Below are positions 32,496 through 41,890 of a DNA stretch of 64,000 bases, in pieces. The DNA comes from JAAYAE01 sp963678395. GTDB taxonomy: Bacteria > Bacillota > Negativicutes > Acidaminococcales > Acidaminococcaceae. The DNA lies in assembly GCA_963678395.1 (NCBI GenBank), contig OY782827.1, forward strand, positions 1,116,001 through 1,180,000, read 5' to 3'. Each line of letters begins with the position of its first letter. The stretch's first letter is position 1. A model generated the notes under the pieces. That model did no database searches and was not told where the DNA came from. It saw nothing but the letters and a program-made list of their open reading frames with translations. The translations under genes were made by a program, and so were the position numbers.

Positions 32496-33158
32496 TCAAC
32501 GCCAAGAAAATTTGTAGTTAAAAAGTCCCAGTGTACTATCTTTTTGCAAATAAGACGTATCATTAAGCAAAAATATAGCATGTTCTTGCCATTTATTTAT
32601 GCCTAAAACACTAATAGAAGCAGGCCTTACGTCCAAAGAAAAATTTTTCTCATTAACTTCAGCAATATCCATCCCCAACCAAGAAAAAACTATATTTTGT
32701 ATTGTGCCCTTGTGTGCCACAATAATAATGTTTTCATTGGCGTCAGCTAAATCCTCAAATCCCCTTACTGTACGATTGTAAAACTCTCTACGAGTTTCAC
32801 CACCCTCATAATTGGCGTGATCTAATTCTTTTTCCGATATAGGTTTACGATAATATTTGCGGGCTTCTTCTTCGGTTAGACCGGCAGCTTTACCATTATT
32901 TTTTTCACGCAAGGAACTTTTTGTAATCATAGGTATGTCACCCAATGCTTTGCAAATGATGCGAGCCGAAGCCGATGCCCTTTGCAAATCACTGGTAAAA
33001 ACAACAGGCTTAGGATGTTGGGCAAAATCTTTGGTTAACATTTTCGCAACTATCTTTATTTGCTGTTTGCCGTGAGCCGTTAGTACCGAGTCTGTCCATC
33101 CTCCGGTTAAATGCTCAGTATGATGAGTAGCTTCCCCGTGCCGTACCAAAATAATCAT
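32496..33158 (-). CDS. Histidine phosphatase family protein (phosphoglycerate mutase-like)
   Basis: The 220-residue protein has the RHG motif (ILVRHGEATHHTEH), FTSDLQRASASA, LREKNNGKAAG and the second catalytic His in IIVAHKGTIQNI. This is the branch of cofactor-dependent phosphatases; it may act on sugar or nucleotide phosphates. It is the end of the - strand run that starts at nfeD. Confidence 0.85.
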   Translation of the reverse strand: MIILVRHGEATHHTEHLTGGWTDSVLTAHGKQQIKIVAKMLTKDFAQHPKPVVFTSDLQRASASARIICKALGDIPMITKSSLREKNNGKAAGLTEEEARKYYRKPISEKELDHANYEGGETRREFYNRTVRGFEDLADANENIIIVAHKGTIQNIVFSWLGMDIAEVNEKNFSLDVRPASISVLGINKWQEHAIFLLNDTSYLQKDSTLGLFNYKFSWR

Positions 33159-33176
33159 AGAACCTCCCCTAAAAAA

Positions 33177-33962
33177 TTAAATGTAGCGTTTTAGTGTGAT
33201 GCTTGTTCTTCCCTTTTTGGTAGTACCGCGAACTTCTAAAAGTTCCACACGCCCACGGCCACGGTAAGAAATAATATCACCTTCACCAACTGTTTGGGCT
33301 GCATTTTTTGCCTCTTTCCAATTAACTTTGACATTTTGCCCTTTTATTTCATCCGCCATGCGCGAACGTGAAGCACCATAGCCTGCTGCTGCTACAGCAT
33401 CTAGTCTAAGGGCTGCCACAGTAGCACTTATTATTTTCACTTGTTCTTCCTTTTCCTGCAAATCAGTAAGAGGAATAGTTACAAGTTGTACCGGTGCTGC
33501 GCCAAGCTGTGTAAGGTTGGAAACAATGTAGGAATTAAAACTCCTATCAGCTACAAACTGTGCACCTTCAGGAATAAAAATGATATCCCCCAAAATATCC
33601 CGTTTACAGCCTAAACCCATAAAAGCTCCTAGAATATCCTGATGTCCTAAAGTGTAATAACGCTTATCCCATTCCACTTTATAAGCATCAATGGCATAAT
33701 CAGGCTTGCCATAAAAATCTTCGGAAACAAAAGCTGCCTTGGCTCTTTCAGGATTTTTAAAGCCTCCACTTGTTTCTACCTTAATACGCTCAAAATTAGC
33801 TGCAATTATTTCTGCTACATTAAGGCTATGAGGGTCCAAAAAATCACTAAGTTTATATTTCCGGCTTTTGTTGGCACCTTCACATAAATCTAAAAGTTTA
33901 GCTGCTAAATTCTCATCACCACTAGCTTTGAAATATCTTAATATTTTTTCTCTATCTGCCAT
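33177..33962 (-). CDS. ylmH: YlmH-like S4 RNA-binding protein
   Basis: The 261-residue protein has an N-terminal YlmH domain (FLDPHSLNVAEIIAANF, LGHQDILGAFMGLG) and a C-terminal S4 domain (SRMADEIKGQNVKVNW, GDIISYRGRGR). YlmH binds stalled 50S subunits in ribosome rescue and is kept next to sepF in the Firmicutes division cluster. It follows proC by one base. Confidence 0.9.
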   Translation of the reverse strand: MADREKILRYFKASGDENLAAKLLDLCEGANKSRKYKLSDFLDPHSLNVAEIIAANFERIKVETSGGFKNPERAKAAFVSEDFYGKPDYAIDAYKVEWDKRYYTLGHQDILGAFMGLGCKRDILGDIIFIPEGAQFVADRSFNSYIVSNLTQLGAAPVQLVTIPLTDLQEKEEQVKIISATVAALRLDAVAAAGYGASRSRMADEIKGQNVKVNWKEAKNAAQTVGEGDIISYRGRGRVELLEVRGTTKKGRTSITLKRYI

Positions 33963-33963
33963 A

Positions 33964-34788
33964 TTACTTACCCTTTAGTTTCTCGCTGCGTAATAAAACA
34001 GCATTAACTGCATCATACATAGCTCCACGCACACCATGTAATTCCAAAGCTTGAATACCTGCAATAGTTGTCCCACCCGGTGAAGTCACCTGATCGCGTA
34101 ATTGAGCAGGGTGTAGTCCTGTTTCAATAACCATTTTACCTGCCCCAGCAAAAGTTTGTGCAGCCAACTTAATTGACAAAGCTCTTGTTAAACCTGCATT
34201 AACACCTGCATCCGCTAAAGCATCTATAATCATAAATACATACGCCGGTCCGCAACCACTAATAGCTGTAATTGCTTCCATAGAAGACTCTTGCGCTTCC
34301 ACAACCTCTCCACATGAGCAAAAAATCGCCTTAACCGTCTCAATATTGCTACGAGTAGCTATATCATCAGGCGCAATTGCCGTCATTCCTGCCCCTACTG
34401 CCAATGGCGTATTGGGCATAACACGAATAATAGCCTGCTTGGGTATTATTCTATGTAATTTAGCTAAATCCACAGAACCCATAACGGATACCACTATAGC
34501 ATTTTCAGGAATAGCTGCGACAACTTCCTCCGTAATAGCGCTAGTAAACATTTGTGGTTTAATGGCCAAAACAACTACGTCAGCATTAACCACTGCTTCG
34601 GTATTTTTAGAAAAAGTTTTTACACCATATTCTTGTGCTAGATACTCCCGTCTAGATTTCGTTGGCAAGCTTACACTAATTTCTTCAGGTTTGGTCATTT
34701 TTGAACCCAAAATACCTTTTAAAATTGCCTCTCCCATGGCTCCACAACCAATAAAAGTAACATTTCCCGTAGTTTTTAATTTTTCCAT
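33964..34788 (-). CDS. proC: Pyrroline-5-carboxylate reductase
   Basis: The 274-residue enzyme has the Rossmann start TFIGCGAMGEAILKG, VVLAIKPQ, VRVMPNTPLAVG-like IRVMPNTPLAVGAGMTAI, and the closing SPGGTTIAGIQALE of ProC. It makes proline from pyrroline-5-carboxylate using NAD(P)H. Its start overlaps the sepF end by 13 bases, so the two are co-translated. Confidence 0.97.
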   Translation of the reverse strand: MEKLKTTGNVTFIGCGAMGEAILKGILGSKMTKPEEISVSLPTKSRREYLAQEYGVKTFSKNTEAVVNADVVVLAIKPQMFTSAITEEVVAAIPENAIVVSVMGSVDLAKLHRIIPKQAIIRVMPNTPLAVGAGMTAIAPDDIATRSNIETVKAIFCSCGEVVEAQESSMEAITAISGCGPAYVFMIIDALADAGVNAGLTRALSIKLAAQTFAGAGKMVIETGLHPAQLRDQVTSPGGTTIAGIQALELHGVRGAMYDAVNAVLLRSEKLKGK

Positions 34789-35282
34789 GGTGAATCACTC
34801 CTGTCTCCATAAGCCGTGTTTCCTGCATCAATGTCTACATTTTGAGGAGCACAAACCATAATGTTACGTCCAATTTTTTTCATATTTCCGTTAAGCGCGT
34901 AAATAGTCCCGCTCACAAAATCTACAATACGTTTCATGACATCGCTATCTGTATCTTCAAAGTTAACTACAACCGGTTGGTTTTTACGCAAATAATCCGC
35001 TACCTTTTGCGCATCATCAAAATTTATTGGTTCTATAACAACAACCTTAACTTGAGTTTTTGCCAACGGCATAGAAATTAATTTATCATCATCAGTAACA
35101 GGTTTAGCAGCAAAAAAAGACTTGCGTTCTTTACGTACCCTGCTGGCTTGTCTATCTTCCCAGCTTTTTGTTCCAAACATAGGGCGCACTGGTTCTTCCT
35201 TAATCGGTTCCTGCTTTACTTCTGTTTCTTCCTCATCTCCATATAAACCTAAAGTTTCGCAAATTTTATCAATAATTTTCAT
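34776..35282 (-). CDS. sepF: Cell division protein SepF
   Basis: The 168-residue protein has a short amphipathic start (MKIIDKICETLGLYGDEEE), a charged linker, and the SepF core VVVIEPINFDDAQKVADYLR, VVVNFEDTDSDVMKRIVDFVSG. SepF tethers and bundles FtsZ at the septum. I chose the ATG at 35282 because family proteins start with this helix; upstream codons are open but not conserved in kind. Confidence 0.93.
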   Translation of the reverse strand: MKIIDKICETLGLYGDEEETEVKQEPIKEEPVRPMFGTKSWEDRQASRVRKERKSFFAAKPVTDDDKLISMPLAKTQVKVVVIEPINFDDAQKVADYLRKNQPVVVNFEDTDSDVMKRIVDFVSGTIYALNGNMKKIGRNIMVCAPQNVDIDAGNTAYGDRSDSPWKN

Positions 35283-35298
35283 TAATTTCACCAATCCT

Positions 35299-36000
35299 TT
35301 ATTTAATAGAATAGTCCCTAAGTCCAAATAACGCTGTTCCCACACGAATAGAATTCGCTCCTTCTTCCACAGCAACCCAGTAGTCGTGGGTCATACCCAT
35401 GGAGAGAATATCACAATAGCCAGCACCAACCCAGTTTTGCAAAAGCAAAAAATTCTCATACCCAGCTGCAAAAACAGGCTTTGTTTCTTCCGGATTATCT
35501 GTTGCTTGCGCAATAACCATTAAACCCCTAATACGCACTTTATCAAAAACATGCAGGTTTGGCAATAAAGCAATAAATTCTTCTTGCAAAAAACCGCTCT
35601 TTTGCTCTTCACGCGCAATATTTACCTGTAATAAAATATCCTGAATTTTGCCTAATTTACCAGCTTCTTTATTAATTGCAGCCAATACCTTTTCGCTGTC
35701 AACTGATTCTATAATATCAAATAACTCTACAGCCTGTTTTATTTTATTTGTCTGTAAGTGTCCAATTAAATGCCAAATTCCGCCTTTGGGAAGCAACTCA
35801 TGCTTACTCTTAGCTTCCTGGACACGATTTTCACCTATATTTTGTAAGCCAGCTTCCAACGCTTCGGTAACTACCTGAGCAGGATGATTTTTAGTAACGG
35901 CTAGGATAGTTACCTTATCACCTGTAATTTTTTTGGTTTTTCGCTGTGCAAGTGCTTTAGTAATTTTAGCACGTACAATATTAATATTATCCTCTAACAT
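35299..36000 (-). CDS. PLP homeostasis protein (YggS/YlmE family)
   Basis: The 233-residue protein has the alanine racemase-like barrel with the PLP lysine in ILAVTKNHP, GENRVQEAKSKHELLP, WHLIGHLQTNK, LLQVNIAREEQKSGF, and LSMGMTHDYWVAVEEGANSIRVG. It binds pyridoxal phosphate and balances vitamin B6 and amino-acid pools. It lies directly before sepF, the usual order. Confidence 0.95.
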   Translation of the reverse strand: MLEDNINIVRAKITKALAQRKTKKITGDKVTILAVTKNHPAQVVTEALEAGLQNIGENRVQEAKSKHELLPKGGIWHLIGHLQTNKIKQAVELFDIIESVDSEKVLAAINKEAGKLGKIQDILLQVNIAREEQKSGFLQEEFIALLPNLHVFDKVRIRGLMVIAQATDNPEETKPVFAAGYENFLLLQNWVGAGYCDILSMGMTHDYWVAVEEGANSIRVGTALFGLRDYSIK

Positions 36001-36051
36001 AATAAAGCCTCCTCAACACATACATTCGCCCTTTTAGCAAAATATACCTTT

Positions 36052-36855
36052 TTATTTCTTGTAAGCAATCGCTGCCAAACGCCCTGTTTTGCCATTTCCT
36101 GCTCGATAAGAAAAATACAATTCCTTATTAGTAAAAGTACAAACATTAGCACACATAATATTACTTGCTAAAAGGCCCTTTGCTTCCAATTGTTTGCGAT
36201 TTATTTGCCACAAATTTAAGAACCAATGTCCCGGTGTAGTAGGCACAAAACAGTCATGATACCTAGTTGCCGCATCCCATACACTTTTATCTACCTCATA
36301 ACAACATGGGCCTATAGACGGACCAATAGCCGCCACAATATTTTCTACTTGCACGCCATAGTTATTTATCATAGCTTCCACAGCTTTGGCTGCTATATCG
36401 CCAAGGGAACCTCGCCAACCGGCATGTATTAAGGCAATTGTATCTCCTTGCCGATCTGCTAAAATAACAGGAACGCAGTCAGCAAAAAAAAGCATCAATG
36501 GTATTTGCTTTAAATTTGTAACCAACCCATCAGCAAAGCCAATAGTTTGAGCATAATCCGTTGCACCGCTCCCCATATTTTCCTTCGTTACAAGAGCGAT
36601 ATTATTACCATGAACCTGTGCACAAGTCGTCACTTTATTTAAATCAAATCCTAATGCCATAGCTGCTTTTTTACGATTAGCTATTACTTTTTGGACGTTG
36701 TCTCCTACATGAAGCGCCATATTCAGTTCGCCTGGAACTAAATCGCTTTGTCCGTGCAACCTACAAGTAAAACCATGCACTATATTCAAAGCTTCCAGTC
36801 GAGGAAATACCCCATACCAGATACCCTTTTCTTGTTTTAAAACAAAATCTGACAT
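36052..36855 (-). CDS. pgeF: Peptidoglycan editing factor, multicopper oxidase-like (PgeF/YfiH)
   Basis: The 267-residue protein has the laccase-domain motifs TCAQVHGNNIALV, FADCVPVILAD, IALIHAGWRGSLGDIAAKAVE and AAIGPSIGPCCYEV, with the metal-binding His and Cys. PgeF proteins correct muropeptide composition or act on purine nucleosides. It is part of the same - strand division cluster. Confidence 0.92.
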   Translation of the reverse strand: MSDFVLKQEKGIWYGVFPRLEALNIVHGFTCRLHGQSDLVPGELNMALHVGDNVQKVIANRKKAAMALGFDLNKVTTCAQVHGNNIALVTKENMGSGATDYAQTIGFADGLVTNLKQIPLMLFFADCVPVILADRQGDTIALIHAGWRGSLGDIAAKAVEAMINNYGVQVENIVAAIGPSIGPCCYEVDKSVWDAATRYHDCFVPTTPGHWFLNLWQINRKQLEAKGLLASNIMCANVCTFTNKELYFSYRAGNGKTGRLAAIAYKK

Positions 36856-36903
36856 AAAATCCTCCTAGCAAACTGCCTATCTATATATTATAGTACATAC
36901 AAC

Positions 36904-36935
36904 AAAAAAAGACGACAACTATGTCGTCTTTTTTT
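36904..36935. terminator. Bidirectional hairpin terminator
   Basis: AAAAAAAGACGACA pairs with TGTCGTCTTTTTTT around a four-base loop, between the PPK2 kinase gene and pgeF. Confidence 0.85.
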
Positions 36936-36940
36936 GTGTC

Positions 36941-38416
36941 CTATTTCAAAACTTTCTCATAGCGAGCAATCATGGTTTCTAAAACCTTCAGACGTGCGTA
37001 ATATTTACTATTTGCTTCTATTACCGTCCATGGAGCTGCTTTAGTGTCCGTTCTATATAACATTTCATTAACAGCGTCTACATAGGCCTCCCCCTTATCG
37101 CGGTTGCGCCAATCATCAGGTGTTATTTTCCAGGTTTTATTAGGGTCTTTTTCTCTTGCTTCAAAGCGTTTATATTGCTCTTCTTTGTCTATTTGCAGCC
37201 AAAATTTATTGACAATAATACCCTGTTTATCCCACTGTGCTTCCAGATCATTAATTTCTTGATAAGCTCGGCGCCATTCATCTACAGTGGCAAAATGTTC
37301 AACACGTTCCACCAATACACGTCCATACCATGTCCTGTCAAAAATTGCTACTTCACCGACTTTGGGAATATGTTGCCAAAATCGCCATAAATAATGAAAA
37401 CTTTTCTCCCAATCATTAGGAGAACCAACAGGATTAACTGCATATCCTAAAGGATCCAAAGCCGAGGTGAACCGTTTTATAACTCCGCCTTTGCCACCGG
37501 CATCCCATCCTTCAAAACCAATAATAGTACTGATTTTTTTCTTATATAATTCATATTGCAAACTTTCCAGCTTTTTCTGATATTCTTTTAGCTTAACTAG
37601 ATAATCTTGTTTGCTGATACCTTTCGTTAAATCAAAGGTAGACAAAATATTAGGAACAGCGGAATCTTTTTTTAAATAAATTGTCCCGGCTTTTTTTTGC
37701 TTTTTCTTTTGCAAAGCCCGTTCAAAAGTATCAATAATAATATTAAAAGCTGCTATAACACCCACACGCATATCCTCTAAAGGAACAATATGCCAAGGTG
37801 CCTCAACAGTATCTGTCGCTTCTAACATTTTTTCATAAACTTTATAGTAAGCCTTGTAGTCAATACCTTCCACACCACCAGGTGCTAAATTGCCCCAACC
37901 ATTACCATATATTTTATCTATTTTTTTAGAATTTTTTTCTTGCTTTTTTTCGGAAATATGAGCAAATATTTTTACTATAGCGTAACCTTCTTCAGTCAAT
38001 TCCTTTTCAAAGGCATTAATCTGTTCGTGCTCTATTTCATACCAAGAAGATGCTTCATCTGGGTCACCCACATCATGTTCATTCTTCAAAAAATACCATG
38101 CTCTATGGTACAAACTGATAGCACCTTTAGTAGGTAATTGTTGCCAAAAAGCAGTAAAGAACGGTTGAGTTTTTTGTTCCTCTGTCGTTTTGGATGCTGA
38201 ATATACCCTAAAGCCACGAGGGTCCATAACAGATAAAAGCTTGTTAATTAATTCTCCCCGCAAAGTTCCTCTAAATCCTTCAAAAACAATAATTACAGGA
38301 ATATTGGCATCTCGAAGTGCTCTTTGCAACGCACCAACTTTGACAGATAAATCAGCAAATTTTTTCTCATAGTCCTTCTTAGACATTTTTCGTTTTAGGT
38401 TTATTTTTTCTAGCAT
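36941..38416 (-). CDS. Two-domain PPK2 kinase (polyphosphate:AMP phosphotransferase type)
   Basis: The 491-residue protein holds two PPK2 domains in tandem. The second has the active Walker A-like GFEGWDAGGKGGVIKR and a lid with FDRTWYGRVLVERVE. The first has the matching segment as FEGFRGTLRGELINK, so it has lost the lysine-rich loop and is probably structural. Such PAP enzymes use polyphosphate to phosphorylate AMP. The ATG at 38416 follows GGAGTG. Confidence 0.9.
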   Translation of the reverse strand: MLEKINLKRKMSKKDYEKKFADLSVKVGALQRALRDANIPVIIVFEGFRGTLRGELINKLLSVMDPRGFRVYSASKTTEEQKTQPFFTAFWQQLPTKGAISLYHRAWYFLKNEHDVGDPDEASSWYEIEHEQINAFEKELTEEGYAIVKIFAHISEKKQEKNSKKIDKIYGNGWGNLAPGGVEGIDYKAYYKVYEKMLEATDTVEAPWHIVPLEDMRVGVIAAFNIIIDTFERALQKKKQKKAGTIYLKKDSAVPNILSTFDLTKGISKQDYLVKLKEYQKKLESLQYELYKKKISTIIGFEGWDAGGKGGVIKRFTSALDPLGYAVNPVGSPNDWEKSFHYLWRFWQHIPKVGEVAIFDRTWYGRVLVERVEHFATVDEWRRAYQEINDLEAQWDKQGIIVNKFWLQIDKEEQYKRFEAREKDPNKTWKITPDDWRNRDKGEAYVDAVNEMLYRTDTKAAPWTVIEANSKYYARLKVLETMIARYEKVLK

Positions 38417-38435
38417 ACACGGAATCACTCCTGCC

Positions 38436-38867
38436 TCAAACATCGTTACCATAAGGTTTAAAAGCTCTAGGTGCCCCCAATATTTCCTTCATAATAGGTC
38501 CCCGTTTAATGTCTTTTCCTGAAATCTTTCCCCGCCAAGCATTAGGCTTTTCCACCCAATCACTAGTATTTACCTCTTGCACTGACACTATTTCGTGTTC
38601 ATGCTTTAGCACGGTGGTCGGCCTTGTTTCAGACTCCATCTTTTCAGACTTCATGGGCTCTACTATCGTTGGCTCTGCTTCTATGCCCCAAGTACGCCAA
38701 AAATCCATGTTGGCATTAGGTGCTTGAGTATTTCCCGGTACATTTTCAGGTATATTTTGCTGAGCATTTGTTGAATCTCCTTGCATTGATTTCTTTTTAC
38801 TTCCCATTAATTTGGGAAGTAAAAAGAATAGAAAAGCCCATAGTATAAAAATAGGTAATATTTTCAT
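38436..38867 (-). CDS. Membrane-anchored hypothetical protein
   Basis: The 143-residue protein starts with one membrane segment (ILPIFILWAFLFFLLPKLMG), then a polar, Asn/Pro/Glu-rich region and ends KEILGAPRAFKPYGNDV. Its end overlaps the start region of the kinase gene. No family recognised. It follows floA by 18 bases and may be co-transcribed with it. Confidence 0.65.
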   Translation of the reverse strand: MKILPIFILWAFLFFLLPKLMGSKKKSMQGDSTNAQQNIPENVPGNTQAPNANMDFWRTWGIEAEPTIVEPMKSEKMESETRPTTVLKHEHEIVSVQEVNTSDWVEKPNAWRGKISGKDIKRGPIMKEILGAPRAFKPYGNDV

Positions 38868-38885
38868 TTTTACCCCCCGTTTCTA

Positions 38886-39890
38886 TTATTTTGGTAGTCC
38901 TGTTTTTTCATCATCAGGACCTGCTTCAGCAATCGTATTGCGCATTTGCGTATCAGCAACGATATTATTCATACGATAGTAATCCATAACGCCCAATCTT
39001 CCTGCTTCCAAAGCTGCAGCAAGAGCAATTGGCACTGCGGCTTGTGCCTCCACAACTTTAGCTTGCATTTCTTGAGTATAGGCTTTCATTTCTTGTTCTT
39101 TAGCTACAGCCATAGCTCGTCTTTCTTCAGCGCGTGCCTGAGCAATACGTTTATCAGCTTCAGCTTGGTCAGTCATCAATTCTGCACCAATATTCCTACC
39201 TACATCTACGTCAGCAATATCAATAGATAAGATTTCAAAAGCCGTGCCGGCATCTAAGCCTTTTTCTAAAACGGTTTTAGAAATGTGATCAGGATTTTCT
39301 AATACTTCACTATGATTTTTCGCCGAACCAACACTGGTGACAATACCTTCACCCACACGGGCAATAATTGTTTGTTCACCGGCACCGCCAACTAAACGGT
39401 CAATATTAGCACGTACTGTTACACGAGCTTTTACTTTTAATTCTATCCCATTTTTAGCAACGGCAGAAACAATTGGAGTTTCAATAACTTCTGGATTAAC
39501 ACTCATTTGCACTGCTTCCAAAACATTACGACCTGCTAAATCAATAGCACAAGCACGTTCAAAGGTTAGTGGAATTTCTGCGCGATGAGCTGCAATTAAA
39601 GCATCAATTACTTTATCAACATCACCGCCTGCTAAATAATGAGCTTCTAGTTGGTTCGCATTAACAACCAAACCAGCCTTATTGGCCTTTACTAAAGGTA
39701 ACACGATTTTAGAAGCCGGCACACGACGTAACCTCATACCCACCAAATTAAAGATGTTGACATCTACCCCTGCGGCCATAGCAGAAATCCATAACCCTAT
39801 GGGTACAAAATTTAAAAACAACGAAATTGCCAATATTGCTAAGATAATAACAAAGCCACTACCTAAAATATCAATCCCAAAAATATTCAT
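38886..39890 (-). CDS. floA: Flotillin-like protein FloA
   Basis: The 334-residue protein has an N-terminal membrane segment, then MAAGVDVNIFNLVGMRLRRV, KANKAGLVVNANQLEAHYLAGG, a SPFH domain (LKVKARVTVRANIDRLVGGAGE) and a coiled coil rich in Glu/Ala. FloA forms membrane microdomain assemblies that help protein secretion and cell envelope proteases. It overlaps the nfeD end, the standard pair. The ATG at 39890 follows AAGGAG. Confidence 0.95.
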   Translation of the reverse strand: MNIFGIDILGSGFVIILAILAISLFLNFVPIGLWISAMAAGVDVNIFNLVGMRLRRVPASKIVLPLVKANKAGLVVNANQLEAHYLAGGDVDKVIDALIAAHRAEIPLTFERACAIDLAGRNVLEAVQMSVNPEVIETPIVSAVAKNGIELKVKARVTVRANIDRLVGGAGEQTIIARVGEGIVTSVGSAKNHSEVLENPDHISKTVLEKGLDAGTAFEILSIDIADVDVGRNIGAELMTDQAEADKRIAQARAEERRAMAVAKEQEMKAYTQEMQAKVVEAQAAVPIALAAALEAGRLGVMDYYRMNNIVADTQMRNTIAEAGPDDEKTGLPK

Positions 39891-39892
39891 AA

Positions 39893-40480
39893 TCACTTCT
39901 CCTTTTTCACCAAAATTTTATTGCCTACAACTTTAAAAACAACTATACTTTCTCCGTTTGCTAAAAACTCACCATCTGCTACTACATCAACCCGCTCGCC
40001 ATCAATGATGGCTGTACCACTTGGTCTTAACATACTTACAGCAGTCCCTGTTTTGCCAATATATCTACTTAAATCAGGATTACTGCTATAGCCCTTATTG
40101 TTTTCCTGCCGATTTTTTAAAACCACCAAATTCCAAGCTGGATTGTTCGGCAAATACTTAATGAGCGCGGCAAACGCTGCTAAAACAACTACCAAACCAC
40201 CTGTCAACCAATACAAAGCAGGCCTGTTGCCACCCAAGGCAAGATAAAAACTACCTAGTATACAACAAATACCCCCTATGCCAAAGATGCCAAAACCAGG
40301 AATAAAGACCTCTATTGCTAGAAGAAATACTCCCAATAAAAATAGTCTTATTTCCATCCACCCACTTATTAAATCGAACGTAGAAGGATACAAGTCAAGC
40401 GGAACAGCATTGGCAGCCATAGCTATTGATGTCCAAGCTACTAAACATAAAGCTGCGATAATTAAAACATATTTCTTCAT
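39893..40480 (-). CDS. NfeD-like membrane protein
   Basis: The 195-residue protein has a signal-like N-terminus (LIIAALCLVAWTSIAMAANA), three or four membrane segments (LFLLGVFLLAIEVFIPGFGIFG), and the NfeD OB-fold end (IGKTGTAVSMLRPSGTAIIDGERVDVVADGEF). The long form lacks here the ClpP-like part. It partners FloA, encoded directly downstream. Confidence 0.9.
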   Translation of the reverse strand: MKKYVLIIAALCLVAWTSIAMAANAVPLDLYPSTFDLISGWMEIRLFLLGVFLLAIEVFIPGFGIFGIGGICCILGSFYLALGGNRPALYWLTGGLVVVLAAFAALIKYLPNNPAWNLVVLKNRQENNKGYSSNPDLSRYIGKTGTAVSMLRPSGTAIIDGERVDVVADGEFLANGESIVVFKVVGNKILVKKEK

Positions 40481-40629
40481 TGCGCTCCCTCCTGCCTTCT
40501 TGCAAAATAATGTAACAATTTCTTCTTGCTATTTATTATAACACAAACATGTAAAGAAATTCTCCTTTATAAAAACAGTATTGTATAATAAAAGTTTTTT
40601 ATTTTTGCCAATAGTAAATTTTAGATATA

Positions 40630-40690
40630 AAAATGCCCTCCCTAGTTTTATTAACTCTATTTATATAGAGAGAGCCGGTTTACATTAATA
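40630..40690 (-). terminator. Probable terminator after iadA
   Basis: On the - strand GGCTCTCTC...TAGGGAGGGC can form an imperfect stem followed by ATTTTTATAT. It lies just past the iadA stop. Confidence 0.5.
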
Positions 40691-40706
40691 ATTTATTTTT
40701 TTACCC

Positions 40707-41867
40707 TTAAACTTCAAAGCGTCCTTTTATAATATGCTCATTTTCCCAAATTGCAGCCTTGCCTTTTGCAAAAACACTTTCAATTTTTAAATCAGCATTG
40801 TAAATCAATAAGTCAGCATCAGCTCCTATAACAAGATTGCCCTTCATATTACTCATATCCAATACTTGTGCCGCATTAGACGTAACCAAAGTCAAAGCTT
40901 CTTCAAATTTGAGCACTTTTTCTTTAACTAAAGATTCAACTAATTGGTGCAAACCACATGGTGTAGAATATGTTAATCCTATGCACTCGCCTTTAACATT
41001 AAAGCGTGGTTGACTGCCGTAGCCATCACTAGACACTGTTATGCCGCTCAAAGGCGCTCCCTGTTCCAAACAATACTTCACCTTCATCGCCTCTTCATTA
41101 TTTCCCTCTATCGTACCGCTGGCAGTAAAATCTATATGTCCACCCATTTTTGTAAATCTAATACAATCATCAAGAAGCTCTTTGCCTCTTGTATTCATAT
41201 GTGTAGGCAATAAATTTTTTGCCAAAATATCTGAATGCTCTAAAGCATAAAAAATTGGTTCAAGTCGTCCTTTGCCGCTGCCCATATGCATAGTTACTAA
41301 ACCGCAACATGGTGCTAATAACCCTGCTCTACGTGCCGCAGTTGCAACTTTTATTATTTCTTCTCCCTGTGGATTAGAACTACGATGATCAGATACCGCA
41401 AGTTTAACACCTATTATTAGATCAATTAATGTTATATCTCGTTCAATACTACCAGTAATATTAACTGAAGGATACCCATATGAGCCTGTAAGGGCATAGC
41501 AAGTTATCCCTTCTTCATTTAATGCCCTTGCTTTCGCCAAAAGGTTTTCTAAGCTCCTGGAAATCCCATCTGTACCAAGCAATCCAAGCACAGTAGTAAC
41601 ACCGCAATCTAATAATGTTCCTATAGTAGCTTCAGGTGTACGAGAAACTGGTCCCTGCTCTCCACCACCTCCTGTAATATGTTCATGCAAATCAATATAA
41701 CCTGGCTCCATTTTCTTACCGTTGACATCAATAATTTGAACATTAGTAAGATTATCATAGCCATTTATTGCCTCTTCTATAGCCACTATCTTGCTACCCT
41801 CTACTAAGACATCTTTACAACCCAAATGTTTTGGCGCATACACGTCTGCATTTTTAAAAAGTATCAA
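40707..41867 (-). CDS. iadA: Isoaspartyl dipeptidase
   Basis: The 386-residue metallohydrolase has the amidohydrolase fold: PGYIDLHEHITGGGGEQGP with paired His, VTTVLGLLGTDGISRS, LTGSYGYP, AVSDHRSSNP, LLPTHMNTRG, IDFTASGT and VSSDGYGSQP. It cleaves beta-aspartyl dipeptides from damaged proteins. A TTG start at 41867 follows GGAGGAAA. It is intact, while its two upstream neighbours are broken. Confidence 0.95.
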   Translation of the reverse strand: MILFKNADVYAPKHLGCKDVLVEGSKIVAIEEAINGYDNLTNVQIIDVNGKKMEPGYIDLHEHITGGGGEQGPVSRTPEATIGTLLDCGVTTVLGLLGTDGISRSLENLLAKARALNEEGITCYALTGSYGYPSVNITGSIERDITLIDLIIGVKLAVSDHRSSNPQGEEIIKVATAARRAGLLAPCCGLVTMHMGSGKGRLEPIFYALEHSDILAKNLLPTHMNTRGKELLDDCIRFTKMGGHIDFTASGTIEGNNEEAMKVKYCLEQGAPLSGITVSSDGYGSQPRFNVKGECIGLTYSTPCGLHQLVESLVKEKVLKFEEALTLVTSNAAQVLDMSNMKGNLVIGADADLLIYNADLKIESVFAKGKAAIWENEHIIKGRFEV

Positions 41868-41890
41868 TTAAATTTCCTCCATTCTTCAAG

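Noticed and set aside
39337..39588. 83-residue + strand frame inside floA
   Set aside because: It is a mirror of the conserved floA frame and has no ribosome site or domain.
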